Part shown: one piece after another, positions 1 through 8,768 of the stretch
Layout: the number at the start of each line of letters is the position of its first letter
Position numbering within the stretch: position 1 is the stretch's first letter
NCBI RefSeq assembly: GCF_022884085.1
Contig: NZ_JAGGCS010000004.1
Location: forward strand, 300,599-364,598
From: Paenirhizobium cremeum
GTDB taxonomy: Bacteria > Pseudomonadota > Alphaproteobacteria > Rhizobiales > Rhizobiaceae
Length of the DNA: 64,000 bases
Reading direction: 5' to 3'
Notes under the pieces: generated by a model
What the model was told of the DNA's origin: nothing
What the model saw: the letters and a program-made list of their open reading frames with translations, nothing else
The model's database searches: none
Position numbers and translations under genes: made by a program

Positions 1-78
1 GGCCTGCGTGTCCCGGTCGAAGCCGAGCGCGAAGGTCTCGACCTCGCCTCCCACGGCGAAGCCGCATACCACTCCTAA
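1..78 (+). CDS. amtB: Ammonium transporter AmtB, C-terminal fragment
   Basis: Only the last 25 codons and the TAA stop lie in the window. The visible tail contains VPVEAEREGLDLASHGE and ends AAYHS, which I recognise as the conserved cytoplasmic C-terminal tail of rhizobial AmtB ammonium channels. In the family this tail contacts the trimer and the PII protein GlnK. The gene is cut by the window edge, so nothing can be said about its pore or promoter. It is followed by two terminator-like hairpins, so it is probably the last gene of a glnK-amtB unit (inferred from family habit; glnK is not visible). Confidence 0.75.
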   Translation, partial: GLRVPVEAEREGLDLASHGEAAYHS

Positions 79-85
79 GGATTTC

Positions 86-110
86 GCCGCACCGGCCTCC
101 GGTGCGGCTT
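86..110 (+). terminator. Hairpin just after amtB
   Basis: A perfect 10-bp stem (GCCGCACCGG with CCGGTGCGGC) closes a 3-nt CCT loop, 8 nt after the amtB stop. The tail is only moderately T-rich (TTCTCCTCC), so it is either a weak terminator or a 3'-end-protecting hairpin. A better terminator follows at 150-177. Confidence 0.55.
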
Positions 111-149
111 CTCCTCCCGTCGCGGCCGTCGAACGGCGAGCCGCTCTTC

Positions 150-177
150 GCCCGGACCCCGCGTCCGGGCTTTTTTT
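150..177 (+). terminator. Strong rho-independent terminator
   Basis: GCCCGGAC pairs perfectly with GTCCGGGC across a 5-nt loop and is followed at once by seven T residues. This is a textbook intrinsic terminator that separates amtB from ftsK. Confidence 0.85.
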
Positions 178-214
178 GTGCCCTTCGGGCAAAGCGGTCT
201 TTGGCAACCTCCAT

Positions 215-233
215 GGTTAATGCACCATTAACC
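215..233. promoter_or_regulatory. CtrA-type binding site (TTAA-N7-TTAA) before ftsK
   Basis: A perfect inverted repeat, GGTTAATG-CAC-CATTAACC, holds TTAA at 217-220 and 228-231 with exactly 7 nt between them, followed by C. This is the full consensus for CtrA, the alphaproteobacterial cell-cycle regulator. It lies about 107 nt before the chosen ftsK start and after the amtB terminators, so it is placed to control ftsK. Binding is inferred from the motif only. Confidence 0.6.
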
Positions 234-340
234 CTGTCCCCTGTAATGTGCCCTATGGAGCCGTGACAGGACCGCCTCGCCTCGTGCCTGGCGCTCTGGT
301 CGCCGGCAAGAGCTTTCTTCGACGAACGGGCAGGCAGGGG

Positions 341-3016
341 ATGAACAGAGGCAATTCCGCAGCGATCGGCGACCAGCCGGGCCGCTTCGCGCTCAGCGCC
401 TTCATCGTACGGCAGGTGCTGGCGCTCCTGGGCTTTTTGATTTTCCTGGCGCTGGTGCTGGCCGTCGCTGCACTCGCCACCTGGAACGTCGCCGATCCGA
501 GTCTCTCCTATGCGACGGCCAACGAGCCGACCAATATTCTCGGCCATGGTGGCGCGATCTTCGCCGACGTGATGATGCAGTTCTTCGGCCTTGCGAGCCT
601 CCTTTCGCTGCTTCCCGTGCTTGCCTGGTCGCTGGCCCTCATCACCGGTCGCCGGCTTCACCGCATTCCCGCCCGCATCGCCGCCTGGTTCGTCGGCGCG
701 ATCGTTTCCTCTGCCGTCGTCGGCTGCTTTCCGCCTCCCGCCACCTGGCCGATCCCGAACGGCATTGGCGGCGTCTTCGGCGATATGATACTGCGCTTTC
801 CGAGCCTTTTCATTGGCGCCTATCCGACCGGCACCGTATCGATGATCCTTGGTGCCCTGCTGGCGCTCCCCGCCGCTTGGCTGCTGCTTTTCGCCGCCGG
901 CCTCATCGGGCGCGATCCGCTGGAGGAGGACGAAGAGGAAGAGACCCTCGCCGAGCGTCGCAAGCCGCTCGCCCGCACCGTTCCAGCCGAGGAAGAGGAT
1001 GACGAGGAAGGTCCGATTGCGCTCGCGCTCGGCGCCTTCACCCACAACTGGTACACCATACGCGCCCGCGCTCGCCGCCTGCTTGGCATGAAGCCCGTGG
1101 ATCGCAGCCGCCATTTCGAGCAGCCCTACGATTTCAACGATGACGAGTTCGGCACGCTCAACGAACCTATCCGCCCGAAAGCGCCGAACAGCTTAGAACG
1201 CCGCGAGCCCTCGCTCGATGGCGCACCGCGCGTGCTGGCTCCCAAGCGGCATCTGGTCTCTCCACCGCCGATCAGCGTCGATAGCGACGACGATTACGAT
1301 GATCCGCCCTTCGATCTCGACGACATGCCGCCGCGCCCGGCCGGAATCCTGCCGGATGACAGCGGCTGGTCGCCGTCGCCGCCCACAGCCCGCGGCGCCG
1401 ATCGCCCCGCCCCGCGTGTTGCAGCACCGGCACCGCGACCGAAACAGGGCGCCCGCATCGAACGGGATGCGCAGGCTTCGCTCCTGAGACCCGAAGGCTT
1501 CCAGTTGCCCTCTGTTCATCTGCTTGCCGAGCCAAAGACGATTGCCCGCGATGCCACGCTCTCCGCCGACGCGCTCGAACAGAACGCCCGCATGCTGGAA
1601 GGTGTGCTGGAGGATTTCGGCGTCAAGGGAGAGATCATCCACGTCCGCCCCGGTCCGGTCGTCACGCTGTACGAGCTGGAACCCGCACCCGGCATCAAGT
1701 CGTCGCGCGTCATCGGGCTTGCCGACGATATCGCCCGCTCGATGAGCGCGATAGCCGCCCGCGTCGCCGTTGTCCCCGGCCGCAACGCGATCGGCATCGA
1801 GTTGCCGAACCGTACGCGCGAAACCGTCTATCTGCGCGAACTGATCGGTTCGCGCGATTTCGAGAGCAACAAAGCCAAGCTCGCCATGGCGCTCGGCAAG
1901 ACCATCGGCGGCGAACCGGTGATAGCTGATCTGGCCAAGATGCCCCACCTTCTGGTCGCAGGCACCACCGGTTCGGGTAAATCCGTTGCCATCAACACCA
2001 TGATCCTGTCGCTGGTCTACCGTCTGCCGCCGGAAAAGTGCCGCCTGATCATGATCGACCCGAAAATGCTGGAACTTTCCGTCTATGACGGTATCCCGCA
2101 TCTGCTCTCGCCCGTCGTCACCGATCCGAAGAAGGCCGTCGTCGCGCTGAAATGGACCGTGCGCGAGATGGAAGAGCGCTACAAGAAGATGTCGAAGATC
2201 GGCGTGCGCAACATCGATGGCTTCAACAGCCGCGTCGAGCAGGCGCTGGAGAAGGGTGAGGTACTGACCCGCACCGTCCAGACCGGCTTCGACCGTCAGA
2301 CCGGCGAGGCGATCTACGAGACCGAAGAATTCGACCTGAAGCCGATCCCCTATATCGTCGTCATCATCGATGAAATGGCGGACCTGATGATGGTCGCCGG
2401 CAAGGATATCGAAGGCGCCGTGCAGCGTCTTGCCCAGATGGCGCGTGCCGCCGGCATTCACGTCATCATGGCGACCCAGCGCCCGTCGGTCGACGTCATC
2501 ACCGGCACCATCAAGGCAAACTTCCCCACCCGCATCTCCTTCCAGGTGACCTCGAAGATCGACAGCCGGACCATTCTTGGCGAACAGGGGGCCGAACAGC
2601 TGCTCGGCATGGGCGACATGCTCTACATGGCTGGCGGCGGCCGCATCCAGCGCGTCCATGGCCCCTTCGTCTCCGACAACGAGGTTGAGGAAATCGTCGC
2701 CTATCTGAAGACTCAAGGCGCACCCCAGTATCTCGACGCGATCACCATCGACGAGGACGGGGACGAGGAGGGCGGCGGCCCGGCCGGCACCGCCAACCTT
2801 GCCGATTCGGACGATCCCTACGATCAGGCGGTCGCCATCGTGCTGCGCGACGGCAAGGCCTCCACCTCCTATGTCCAGCGCCGCCTTGGCATTGGCTACA
2901 ACCGTGCCGCCTCCCTGATCGAACGCATGGAGCAGGAAGGCATCATCGGCCCGGCCAACCATGCCGGAAAGCGGGAAATCCTCGTGCCGACGGAAGCCGA
3001 CATCATCGAACGTTGA
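341..3016 (+). CDS. ftsK: DNA translocase FtsK
   Basis: Septal DNA pump that moves chromosome termini toward dif and links segregation to division. The 891-aa product has about four N-terminal membrane segments (the first near residues 26-48), then a very acidic Pro/Arg-rich linker. The RecA-like motor has Walker A GTTGSGKS at 541-548 and a Walker B region [12 protein letters not shown] near 675. A C-terminal winged-helix gamma domain ([19 protein letters not shown] onward) reads KOPS orientation sequences in the family. I chose ATG 341, preceded by GGCAGGGG and followed directly by the natural membrane anchor; an in-frame upstream ATG at 248 would add 31 unlikely residues. It is transcribed alone, with a CtrA-like site upstream. 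Confidence 0.95.
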   Translation: MNRGNSAAIGDQPGRFALSAFIVRQVLALLGFLIFLALVLAVAALATWNVADPSLSYATANEPTNILGHGGAIFADVMMQFFGLASLLSLLPVLAWSLALITGRRLHRIPARIAAWFVGAIVSSAVVGCFPPPATWPIPNGIGGVFGDMILRFPSLFIGAYPTGTVSMILGALLALPAAWLLLFAAGLIGRDPLEEDEEEETLAERRKPLARTVPAEEEDDEEGPIALALGAFTHNWYTIRARARRLLGMKPVDRSRHFEQPYDFNDDEFGTLNEPIRPKAPNSLERREPSLDGAPRVLAPKRHLVSPPPISVDSDDDYDDPPFDLDDMPPRPAGILPDDSGWSPSPPTARGADRPAPRVAAPAPRPKQGARIERDAQASLLRPEGFQLPSVHLLAEPKTIARDATLSADALEQNARMLEGVLEDFGVKGEIIHVRPGPVVTLYELEPAPGIKSSRVIGLADDIARSMSAIAARVAVVPGRNAIGIELPNRTRETVYLRELIGSRDFESNKAKLAMALGKTIGGEPVIADLAKMPHLLVAGTTGSGKSVAINTMILSLVYRLPPEKCRLIMIDPKMLELSVYDGIPHLLSPVVTDPKKAVVALKWTVREMEERYKKMSKIGVRNIDGFNSRVEQALEKGEVLTRTVQTGFDRQTGEAIYETEEFDLKPIPYIVVIIDEMADLMMVAGKDIEGAVQRLAQMARAAGIHVIMATQRPSVDVITGTIKANFPTRISFQVTSKIDSRTILGEQGAEQLLGMGDMLYMAGGGRIQRVHGPFVSDNEVEEIVAYLKTQGAPQYLDAITIDEDGDEEGGGPAGTANLADSDDPYDQAVAIVLRDGKASTSYVQRRLGIGYNRAASLIERMEQEGIIGPANHAGKREILVPTEADIIER

Positions 3017-3116
3017 ACCCCGGGCCACGGATGACGTTTACCCCCGGTCGCTGATATCCCGGCCATGATGACGCCGCGTTTTTCGGCGATGGAATGACCA
3101 TATGAAGGAGTTCCGG

Positions 3117-3773
3117 ATGATTGAAGAAAATGCCGAACGCCTGGCGATTGCGCCGGCGTCCATGACCCGTCGACAGTTCGCGCTCGGTTCCGGCGCCCTG
3201 CTGACGCTGGCAGCGCTTCCCCTGCCGCGCGCCCATGCCGCAGCCGACGCCGCCCAGAAGATTGCCGACCATTTTTCCTCGGTGAAGACGATGATGGGCG
3301 AATTCGTCCAGTTCGGCCCGCGCGGTGAACAGACCGGCGGCAAGTTCTTCATCCAGCGTCCCGGCAAGCTGCGTTTCAACTACGAAAAGCCTTCTCCGAT
3401 GCGCGTCATTGCTGACGGCAAGAATGTCGTCATCGGCAACATGAAGCTGAAGACCTGGGATCTCTATCCGCTGTCAAAGACACCGCTCAGCCTGCTGCTT
3501 TCCGACAAGATCGACCTCGGAAACCAGTTGGTGCGCGACGTCAAGGAAGAAGCGGACCTCACAACCATCGTTCTCGGCGACAAGACCATCTTCGGCGATT
3601 CCACCATCACCCTGATGTTCGATCCGAAGACCTATGACCTGCGCCAGTGGACGATCACCGACATGCAGGCCAAGGATACCTCTGTGATGATCTTCAACGT
3701 CCAGACCGGCGTCGATCTCGATCCGAGCGTCTTCGAAATCCCCTATGCCGACGTGCATGGACCGAAACGCTGA
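3117..3773 (+). CDS. lolA: LolA-like outer-membrane lipoprotein carrier
   Basis: Periplasmic chaperone that carries lipoproteins from LolCDE to the outer membrane. The 218-aa protein has the LolA pattern: an N-terminal FSSVKTMMGEFVQFGPRGEQ stretch, then the Y-E-K-P-SPMRVIADGKNVV strand region. ATG 3117 was chosen because AAGGAG lies 6 nt upstream; that same AAGGAG is inside the codons of an in-frame ATG at 3102. The leader is unusual: TRRQFALGS, with twin arginines at residues 18-19, precedes a hydrophobic run and AHA-A at about residue 41, which looks like a Tat signal. A shorter start at 3162 would keep that motif. It sits between ftsK and xthA. Confidence 0.85.
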   Translation: MIEENAERLAIAPASMTRRQFALGSGALLTLAALPLPRAHAAADAAQKIADHFSSVKTMMGEFVQFGPRGEQTGGKFFIQRPGKLRFNYEKPSPMRVIADGKNVVIGNMKLKTWDLYPLSKTPLSLLLSDKIDLGNQLVRDVKEEADLTTIVLGDKTIFGDSTITLMFDPKTYDLRQWTITDMQAKDTSVMIFNVQTGVDLDPSVFEIPYADVHGPKR

Positions 3774-3857
3774 GGACCGCGGTCATGGCCGGTTAAAAAC
3801 CGCTTTGAATTTCGAGGAGATACGGTAGACCTTGCCCGACCAACCGGAGCACGAGGC

Positions 3858-4661
3858 ATGTCACTGTCAATCACCACCTGGAACATCAATTCGGTCCGGC
3901 TGCGCCTGCCGATCGTCGAGGATTTCCTGAAACGGGTGAGCCCCGACATCCTCTGCCTGCAGGAAATCAAGTGCCAGAACGATCAGTTCCCCGCCGACGC
4001 GCTGAGGGCGCTCGGCTACGAGAACATCATTCTGCACGGCCAGAAGGGCTATCACGGCGTCGCCATCGCCTCGCGTTTTCCGCTGACGGAGGATCACCGG
4101 CAGGATTATTGCGGCGTCGGCGATTCCCGCCACATCTCGGCGATCTTCGAATGGCAGGGCAAACGCATCCGCCTGCATAACTTCTACGTTCCCGCCGGCG
4201 GCGACGAGCCGGACCGCGAGATCAATCCCAAGTTCGGTCACAAGCTGGATTTTATCGAGGAAATGAAGGCGCTGAAGGCCGATGCCGAGCCCGGCGTTTC
4301 CGCGATCCTCGTCGGCGATCTCAACATCGCCCCCTTCGAAAACGACGTCTGGTCGCACAAGCAGCTTTTGAAGATCGTCAGTCATACGCCGGTCGAGACC
4401 GAAGGCCTGCTGGACGTCGTCCGCCAGGGCGGCTGGGTCGACCTGATGCGGCAATACACGCCCGAGCCGGCAAAGATCTATACGTGGTGGAGCTACCGCG
4501 CCAAGGACTGGGAGGCGGCCGATCGCGGCCGTCGCCTCGACCACATCTGGTCGTCGCCGGATCTCACCGGCCACCTGAAGAAGATCGATATCCTGAAGGA
4601 AGCCCGCGGCTGGGAAAAGCCGTCGGATCACGTCCCTGTAACAGCCTGGTTCGATCTGTAA
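3858..4661 (+). CDS. xthA: Exodeoxyribonuclease III
   Basis: DNA repair enzyme with AP-endonuclease and 3'-exonuclease activity. The 267-aa product matches the family length and carries the metal-binding QEIK motif (Glu36), the GDLNIAP loop in the middle, RRLDHIW and the C-terminal SDHVPV motif with the catalytic Asp257-His258 pair. The ATG start gives the standard N-terminus ITTWNINSVR. It converges on the downstream small regulator gene with only 14 nt between the stops. Nothing is missing from the active site as far as can be read. Confidence 0.95.
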   Translation: MSLSITTWNINSVRLRLPIVEDFLKRVSPDILCLQEIKCQNDQFPADALRALGYENIILHGQKGYHGVAIASRFPLTEDHRQDYCGVGDSRHISAIFEWQGKRIRLHNFYVPAGGDEPDREINPKFGHKLDFIEEMKALKADAEPGVSAILVGDLNIAPFENDVWSHKQLLKIVSHTPVETEGLLDVVRQGGWVDLMRQYTPEPAKIYTWWSYRAKDWEAADRGRRLDHIWSSPDLTGHLKKIDILKEARGWEKPSDHVPVTAWFDL

Positions 4662-4669
4662 GGCAGATT

Positions 4670-4689
4670 ACCGCTTCAGCGGAAGCGGT
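4670..4689. terminator. Possible bidirectional hairpin between convergent genes
   Basis: ACCGCTT pairs with AAGCGGT (8 bp with an inner C-G pair). The hairpin overlaps the stop of the minus-strand cyclic-nucleotide-binding gene and lies 8 nt past the xthA stop. There is no U tract, so termination is uncertain. Confidence 0.3.
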
Positions 4690-5131
4690 CGGACATGGCG
4701 GCGGCACCATCGATCAGGCTGCTGATCGATGCCCGGATACGCGCCTCGATGATCGCCGCCATCTCGGGATATTCCTCAAGCAGCCTGTGAAACAGTGCGC
4801 GGGTGATGCGGATGACATCGGCATCCTCCAGCGCGACCGCCGTATATTTGCGCTCCACCATGGTCACCAGCGCGAGCTCCGAGAGCATGGTACCGCGCTC
4901 GGCGATGGCTTCGACCTTCGGCTTGCCGCCACGCCCGAGCGACGAAAGCTCGAAGCGCCCCCTTGCCACCACATAGGCGCATTCGGCCGGCGATTTCTCG
5001 CGAAAGAGCGCCTGCCCGCCGGCAACCGGCCTGTGCTCAGCGCCGAAGGCGATCAGCCTGAGCTGATCTTTGTCCAACCCGGAAAACAGCGGAACGCCGG
5101 AAAGCAGCTCAATATCGTCGGCAAGCGCCAT
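4676..5131 (-). CDS. Small cyclic-nucleotide-binding-domain protein
   Basis: A 151-aa protein that is almost entirely one CNMP/CRP-type beta-barrel. The N-terminus DDIELLSGVPLFSGLDKDQLRLIAFGAEHR, the region AECAYVVARGRFEL and the strand GTMLSELALV are typical. There is no helix-turn-helix after the barrel, so it is not a CRP/FNR transcription factor. It more likely senses a ligand or works through a partner. It is 22 nt downstream of a response-regulator gene on the same strand and probably co-transcribed, which suggests a shared signalling role. The ligand cannot be predicted: the phosphate-binding cassette is not the clear GE-L-RAA form. Confidence 0.75.
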   Translation of the reverse strand: MALADDIELLSGVPLFSGLDKDQLRLIAFGAEHRPVAGGQALFREKSPAECAYVVARGRFELSSLGRGGKPKVEAIAERGTMLSELALVTMVERKYTAVALEDADVIRITRALFHRLLEEYPEMAAIIEARIRASISSLIDGAAAMSDRFR

Positions 5132-5153
5132 GCGGGTTCTCCGGCGTCACGGG

Positions 5154-5837
5154 TCAAGGGATGATCTTGTAGCCGCCGTTTTCCGTGACGAGGATTTCGG
5201 CGCTGGACGGATCACGCTCGATCTTCTGCCGGAGGCGGTAGACATGGGTTTCGAGCGTATGCGTCGTCACACCCGAATTATAGCCCCAGACCTCTTCGAG
5301 CAAGACGTCGCGCGTCACGACCTTCTGACCGGCGCGATAGAGATAGCGGATGATCGCCGCCTCCTTCTCGGTGAGCCGGATCTTCTTGCCGTCCTCGGTG
5401 GTGAGCAGCTTCTGGCTGGGCTTGAAGAGATAGGGCCCGACGCCGAAGGTTGCATCCTCGCTCTGTTCGTGCTGGCGAAGCTGCGCTCGGATGCGGGCAA
5501 GCAGCACGGCAAAACGGAAAGGCTTCGTCACATAGTCGTTGGCGCCCGCTTCCAGTCCCAGGATCGTGTCCGAATCGGTGTCGTGGCCGGTCAGCATGAT
5601 GACGGGCGCCTTGAAGCCGCCCTTGCGCAGGAGTTTCACCGCCTCGCGGCCATCCATGTCGGGCAGGCCGACATCCATAATCAGCAGATCCACCTGACCG
5701 GTGCGAGCTGCCTGCATGCCTTTCGTTGCGTTCGGTTCCTGCAGCAGCGTGAATTCGTCGTAAAGCGAAAGCTGCTCGACCAGCGTTTCCCTGAGATCGT
5801 CGTCGTCATCAACCAGAAGGATGGTGCGCGCGCTCAT
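5154..5837 (-). CDS. OmpR-family response regulator
   Basis: A 227-aa two-component regulator. The receiver has the acidic pocket DDDDD at residues 10-14, phospho-acceptor Asp55 in LIMDVGLPDMDG, Thr83 and Lys105 (TKPF). A winged-helix effector follows, ending with HTLETHVYRLRQKIE and ENGGYKI. No histidine kinase is adjacent, so the partner is elsewhere. It resembles the alphaproteobacterial CenR-like envelope regulators, but I cannot fix the orthology from this sequence, so no symbol is given. ATG 5837 starts the canonical receiver; upstream in-frame codons read as non-homologous. It is transcribed divergently from an L,D-transpeptidase gene, an envelope link consistent with that idea. Confidence 0.88.
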   Translation of the reverse strand: MSARTILLVDDDDDLRETLVEQLSLYDEFTLLQEPNATKGMQAARTGQVDLLIMDVGLPDMDGREAVKLLRKGGFKAPVIMLTGHDTDSDTILGLEAGANDYVTKPFRFAVLLARIRAQLRQHEQSEDATFGVGPYLFKPSQKLLTTEDGKKIRLTEKEAAIIRYLYRAGQKVVTRDVLLEEVWGYNSGVTTHTLETHVYRLRQKIERDPSSAEILVTENGGYKIIP

Positions 5838-5988
5838 GTCTGTCCTTCTCCTGCATTCTCCGTCGCCATTCATGCAACGGCTTGAACCTGAAACGCCGTC
5901 GCGCCGCAAAGAAACATGTCCACTGCTTCTTTGCCGCGCATTCGAAGTGCTATGAATACACCGAACTTCACAAACAAGGCAAAATCTC

Positions 5989-6546
5989 GTGAGCATTTTC
6001 AACGGATCACCTGGCGGCAAGACGCGGGGCCTGGGTGAAATCATTATCCGGCGGGCGCCGGGAAAGCGGTCGCAGGCGATCCTGCAGGCCGGCCCGCTCC
6101 GCTTCAGGGCCGCCATCGGCCGCTCCGGCATCACCGCCTGCAAGCGCGAGGGCGATGGCGCCACGCCGCGAGCGGCGATGCGCCTGCTTTATGGCTATAC
6201 GCGCAGCGACCATGTCCGTCTCCCGCCCACAGCACTTGCCATGCGCCGCATCCGTCCGGACATGCTGTGGTGCGACGCACCGGCAAGCCCCTCTTATAAC
6301 CGTCCGGTCCGCGCGCCCTTTGCCGCGAGCCACGAGAAACTGAACCGGGACGACGACCTCTACGACGTCTGCATCGTCATGGACTGGAACGTCGCCAGCC
6401 GACGCCGTGGCGCGGGCTCGGCGATCTTCTTCCATCTCGCAAAACCGGGATACGCGCCGACGGAGGGCTGCGTGGCGCTCTCCTTCGCCGACATGCGCCG
6501 CCTCCTGCCGCATCTCGGCCACCATACCAGGATACGGGTCCTGTGA
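5989..6546 (+). CDS. L,D-transpeptidase family protein (YkuD domain)
   Basis: The 185-aa protein carries the YkuD catalytic signature: His149 in FFHLAKPGYAPTEGC and nucleophile Cys161, followed by VALSFADMRRLL. Family members form or remodel 3-3 peptidoglycan cross-links, or attach outer-membrane proteins to peptidoglycan. The start is GTG 5989; no earlier in-frame ATG is evident and the N-terminus lacks an obvious signal peptide, which is odd for a periplasmic enzyme but usual for this short rhizobial subgroup. The 3' end overlaps the next gene by 4 nt (GTGA), so the pair is translationally coupled. It is divergent from the response-regulator gene. Confidence 0.8.
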   Translation: MSIFNGSPGGKTRGLGEIIIRRAPGKRSQAILQAGPLRFRAAIGRSGITACKREGDGATPRAAMRLLYGYTRSDHVRLPPTALAMRRIRPDMLWCDAPASPSYNRPVRAPFAASHEKLNRDDDLYDVCIVMDWNVASRRRGAGSAIFFHLAKPGYAPTEGCVALSFADMRRLLPHLGHHTRIRVL

Positions 6547-6965
6547 TCCCGGATGCTTCGCCACGAGCTTTCTGGGCCGCCCTCGACGAATTGCTGGCCG
6601 GTGCGCGGCTCGTCATCGACCGGCCGAAGGGCTCCGTCCATCCCCGTTATCCGGCCATGGTCTACCCGCTGGACTACGGCTATCTCGAAGGCACGCAGTC
6701 GACCGATGGCGGCGGCGTGGATGTCTGGCGCGGGTCGCAGGAGAAGATCGGGATCGTCGCCGTCATCTGTACGGTCGACCTCGTGAAACGCGACACCGAA
6801 ACGAAACTGCTCATCGACTGCGATGAGGCCGAGATATCGACCGTTCTCTCCTTCCATAACGAAAGCGCCGACATGAAGGGTGCCTTGCTCCGCCGTCATG
6901 CTGCACCGGAGAAACAGGCTCGCTCTGCCAGGAGCGTTTCCAGCAGAAGTGTATTGCGGCTTTGA
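6543..6965 (+). CDS. Degenerate inorganic-pyrophosphatase-like protein
   Basis: The 140-aa product matches the core of soluble family I pyrophosphatase: VYPLDYGYLEGT and then DGGGVDVWRG where the family has DGDP-x-DV. The second metal-binding Asp is Gly, the N-terminal KYE-type segment is not present (RLVIDRPKG aligns there), and the protein is shorter than the usual 170-180 aa. Two of the three Asp of the signature remain. Hydrolysis of pyrophosphate is therefore doubtful; a changed metal or phosphate-binding role is possible. The GTG start overlaps the L,D-transpeptidase stop by 4 nt, so the two products are made together. Confidence 0.6.
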   Translation: MIPDASPRAFWAALDELLAGARLVIDRPKGSVHPRYPAMVYPLDYGYLEGTQSTDGGGVDVWRGSQEKIGIVAVICTVDLVKRDTETKLLIDCDEAEISTVLSFHNESADMKGALLRRHAAPEKQARSARSVSSRSVLRL

Positions 6966-7011
6966 ACCGGAATTCCTTAGGAAACAAACAGATAGGGCAT
7001 TGAAAACGCCG

Positions 7012-7569
7012 TTATCGCCGAGAATGCTCGAGGAAGCGCGGCGTAACGAAGCGCTCCAGCCGGCCCGAACCGGCGCGAAGCATCGGCCAGGCCTCTGCAT
7101 CGAAATCGATGACGGCCAGTCCGCCGGTCGGATATTTCTCCGCCATCCGCCGGCACGCCTCCGCATCGCCGCTGCCGGTGAGCATCGCCGCCAGTTCCTC
7201 CATGCCGGGGTTATGGCCGAGCATCGCCACGGAGCGATACTGAGGCTCCACGCCACAGATCACCGACAGCAATGTCGCGGCTGGCGCCTCGTAGATTTCA
7301 TTGACATTGCGAACCTCAGGCTTGCCCGAAAGCGTCTTTCTCACCAGCATCCATGTCTGCTGCGTGCGTTCGGCGGTGGAGACAAGCACGAGGTCCGGCG
7401 TCAGCCCCTGCGCCTCCATATAGGCTCCAATTGCCGACGCCGCCTTGCGGCCGCGGTCGGATAGGGGCCTCGCCTTGTCCTCGATACCCTCCGGCCACGC
7501 GGACTTGGCATGCCGGAGGAGGATTAGCCTCAAACCATGGCTGGGCGTCTTCCCGTTCTTGCTCGACAT
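7012..7569 (-). CDS. SixA-type histidine phosphatase
   Basis: A 185-aa member of the histidine phosphatase superfamily. The phosphorylated histidine lies in LLRHAKSAW (RHA at 19-21), the ARPLSDRG segment follows, then STAERTQQTW, and the second catalytic His in MLGHNPGMEEL. The length and layout fit SixA/YaaO-type phosphohistidine phosphatases, which can act on phosphorylated HPt domains or small molecules. ATG 7569 is preceded by GGGAGGGTGAGGGG. It stands alone between genes of other function, so its substrate cannot be inferred from context. Confidence 0.85.
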   Translation of the reverse strand: MSSKNGKTPSHGLRLILLRHAKSAWPEGIEDKARPLSDRGRKAASAIGAYMEAQGLTPDLVLVSTAERTQQTWMLVRKTLSGKPEVRNVNEIYEAPAATLLSVICGVEPQYRSVAMLGHNPGMEELAAMLTGSGDAEACRRMAEKYPTGGLAVIDFDAEAWPMLRAGSGRLERFVTPRFLEHSRR

Positions 7570-7742
7570 CCCCTCACCCTCCCCATGATTCACGTGTGAC
7601 GGCACGATAGACGCGATACCTGCACCCGATTCCGCTCGGCGCCTTATCCCGCAACGCCTCCGGTCTCCTTTCCCTGCGGGGAAACGGACAAACCAGGATG
7701 ACATCTACAGCATGCCGGCCGTTCCCGTCCTCGTTTCCTACC

Positions 7743-8573
7743 CTAAAGGCTGACGCAGATCGCGCCAAGCGCAACGGTCAGGCAGGCAAACAGCCGCTTG
7801 AGCGTCGGCCGCTCCCCGAGGAACAGCGCTCCGATCAGGACGGCAAACACCACGCTTGTTTCACGCACCGCCGTGACGAGGCCGGCCGGCGCAAAGGCAT
7901 AGGCGACGACAACGAGGCCATAGGCGATCATCGCCACCACACCGCCGCCGAAGGCCTTCCACGTGACCGGCGAGCGGATATCGATGGCAAGTCCGCGCCG
8001 CAGCACGGCGTAGGTAATCGCAAGCATCAGGCCGTAAAGGAACAGTACCCACATGGCGTAGGCCGCCGGCTGTTCCACGAATTTCACGCCCCTCGAATCC
8101 ACCGTCGAGTAACAGGCGATGACCAGACCGGTCGCGAATGCGAAGAGCAGCGACGAGGTCGCGGCCCGCGTCTTGCCGAGCGAAAGGCTCATGATCCCCG
8201 CTGCCACCAGCATGACCCCGATCGTCTGGAAGGTGCCGAGGATTTCGCCGAAGAACAGAAAACCGCCCAGCGTCACGAGCAGCGGCACCGTGCCGCGAAC
8301 GATGGGATAGACCTGGCCGAGTTCGCCATGACGATAGGCCGCAACGAGAAAGAGGCTGTAGCCCACCTGCAGCGTGGCCGACATCAGGATATAGAACCAC
8401 GCCTCGCCCTGTGGCAGCGGGAACCAGACGATGAACGGCAGGGCGACCAGCGTTCCCGCAAGGCTCATCACGGTCACGGACCACAGACGATCCGCCCCGT
8501 TTCTGAGGAACGCATTCCAGCTCGCATGCAGGATGGCCGCGACGAGCGCAAGCGCAATGGCAATCGTGCTCAC
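7743..8573 (-). CDS. DMT-superfamily (EamA) transporter
   Basis: A membrane protein of 276 aa with about ten hydrophobic segments in two EamA repeats. The N-terminal ASWNAFLRNGADR and the second-half TVREVSVVFAVLIGALFLGER-like segment (here TAVRETSVVFAVLIGALFLGE) mark the drug/metabolite transporter family. Members export amino acids, metabolites or drugs; no substrate can be assigned. I chose GTG 8573, which has CCGGAG about 9 nt upstream and begins directly at the first membrane helix. An in-frame TTG at 8642 would add a soluble-looking 23 residues. It is monocistronic. Confidence 0.82.
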   Translation of the reverse strand: MSTIAIALALVAAILHASWNAFLRNGADRLWSVTVMSLAGTLVALPFIVWFPLPQGEAWFYILMSATLQVGYSLFLVAAYRHGELGQVYPIVRGTVPLLVTLGGFLFFGEILGTFQTIGVMLVAAGIMSLSLGKTRAATSSLLFAFATGLVIACYSTVDSRGVKFVEQPAAYAMWVLFLYGLMLAITYAVLRRGLAIDIRSPVTWKAFGGGVVAMIAYGLVVVAYAFAPAGLVTAVRETSVVFAVLIGALFLGERPTLKRLFACLTVALGAICVSL

Positions 8574-8768
8574 GAGGACGCTCCGGAAAAACGCCGGACG
8601 AAGAGGGAAATGCTCGGTGGAAAAGGCATCGGCAAAGGTCAATATGACAGTTTTGTGAAGCCTCGGACCATAGCTTCTTTCAACCGCTTTACAATGCCGC
8701 TTTCGCGCAATCCGGCGGCTGCGGTCCCGAATGGCCGAACTTCGCCGGTCTCCGGCCCATGAGAAGCG

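Noticed and set aside
8..220. A 70-codon frame across the amtB end and the terminators
   Set aside because: It runs through two hairpins and lies in the wrong frame for the AmtB tail.
1193..3028. Long open frame of 611 codons on the minus strand inside ftsK
   Set aside because: It is antisense to a clear FtsK domain set; its protein shows no recognisable family and is rich in His/Asp as expected from reversed GC-rich codons.
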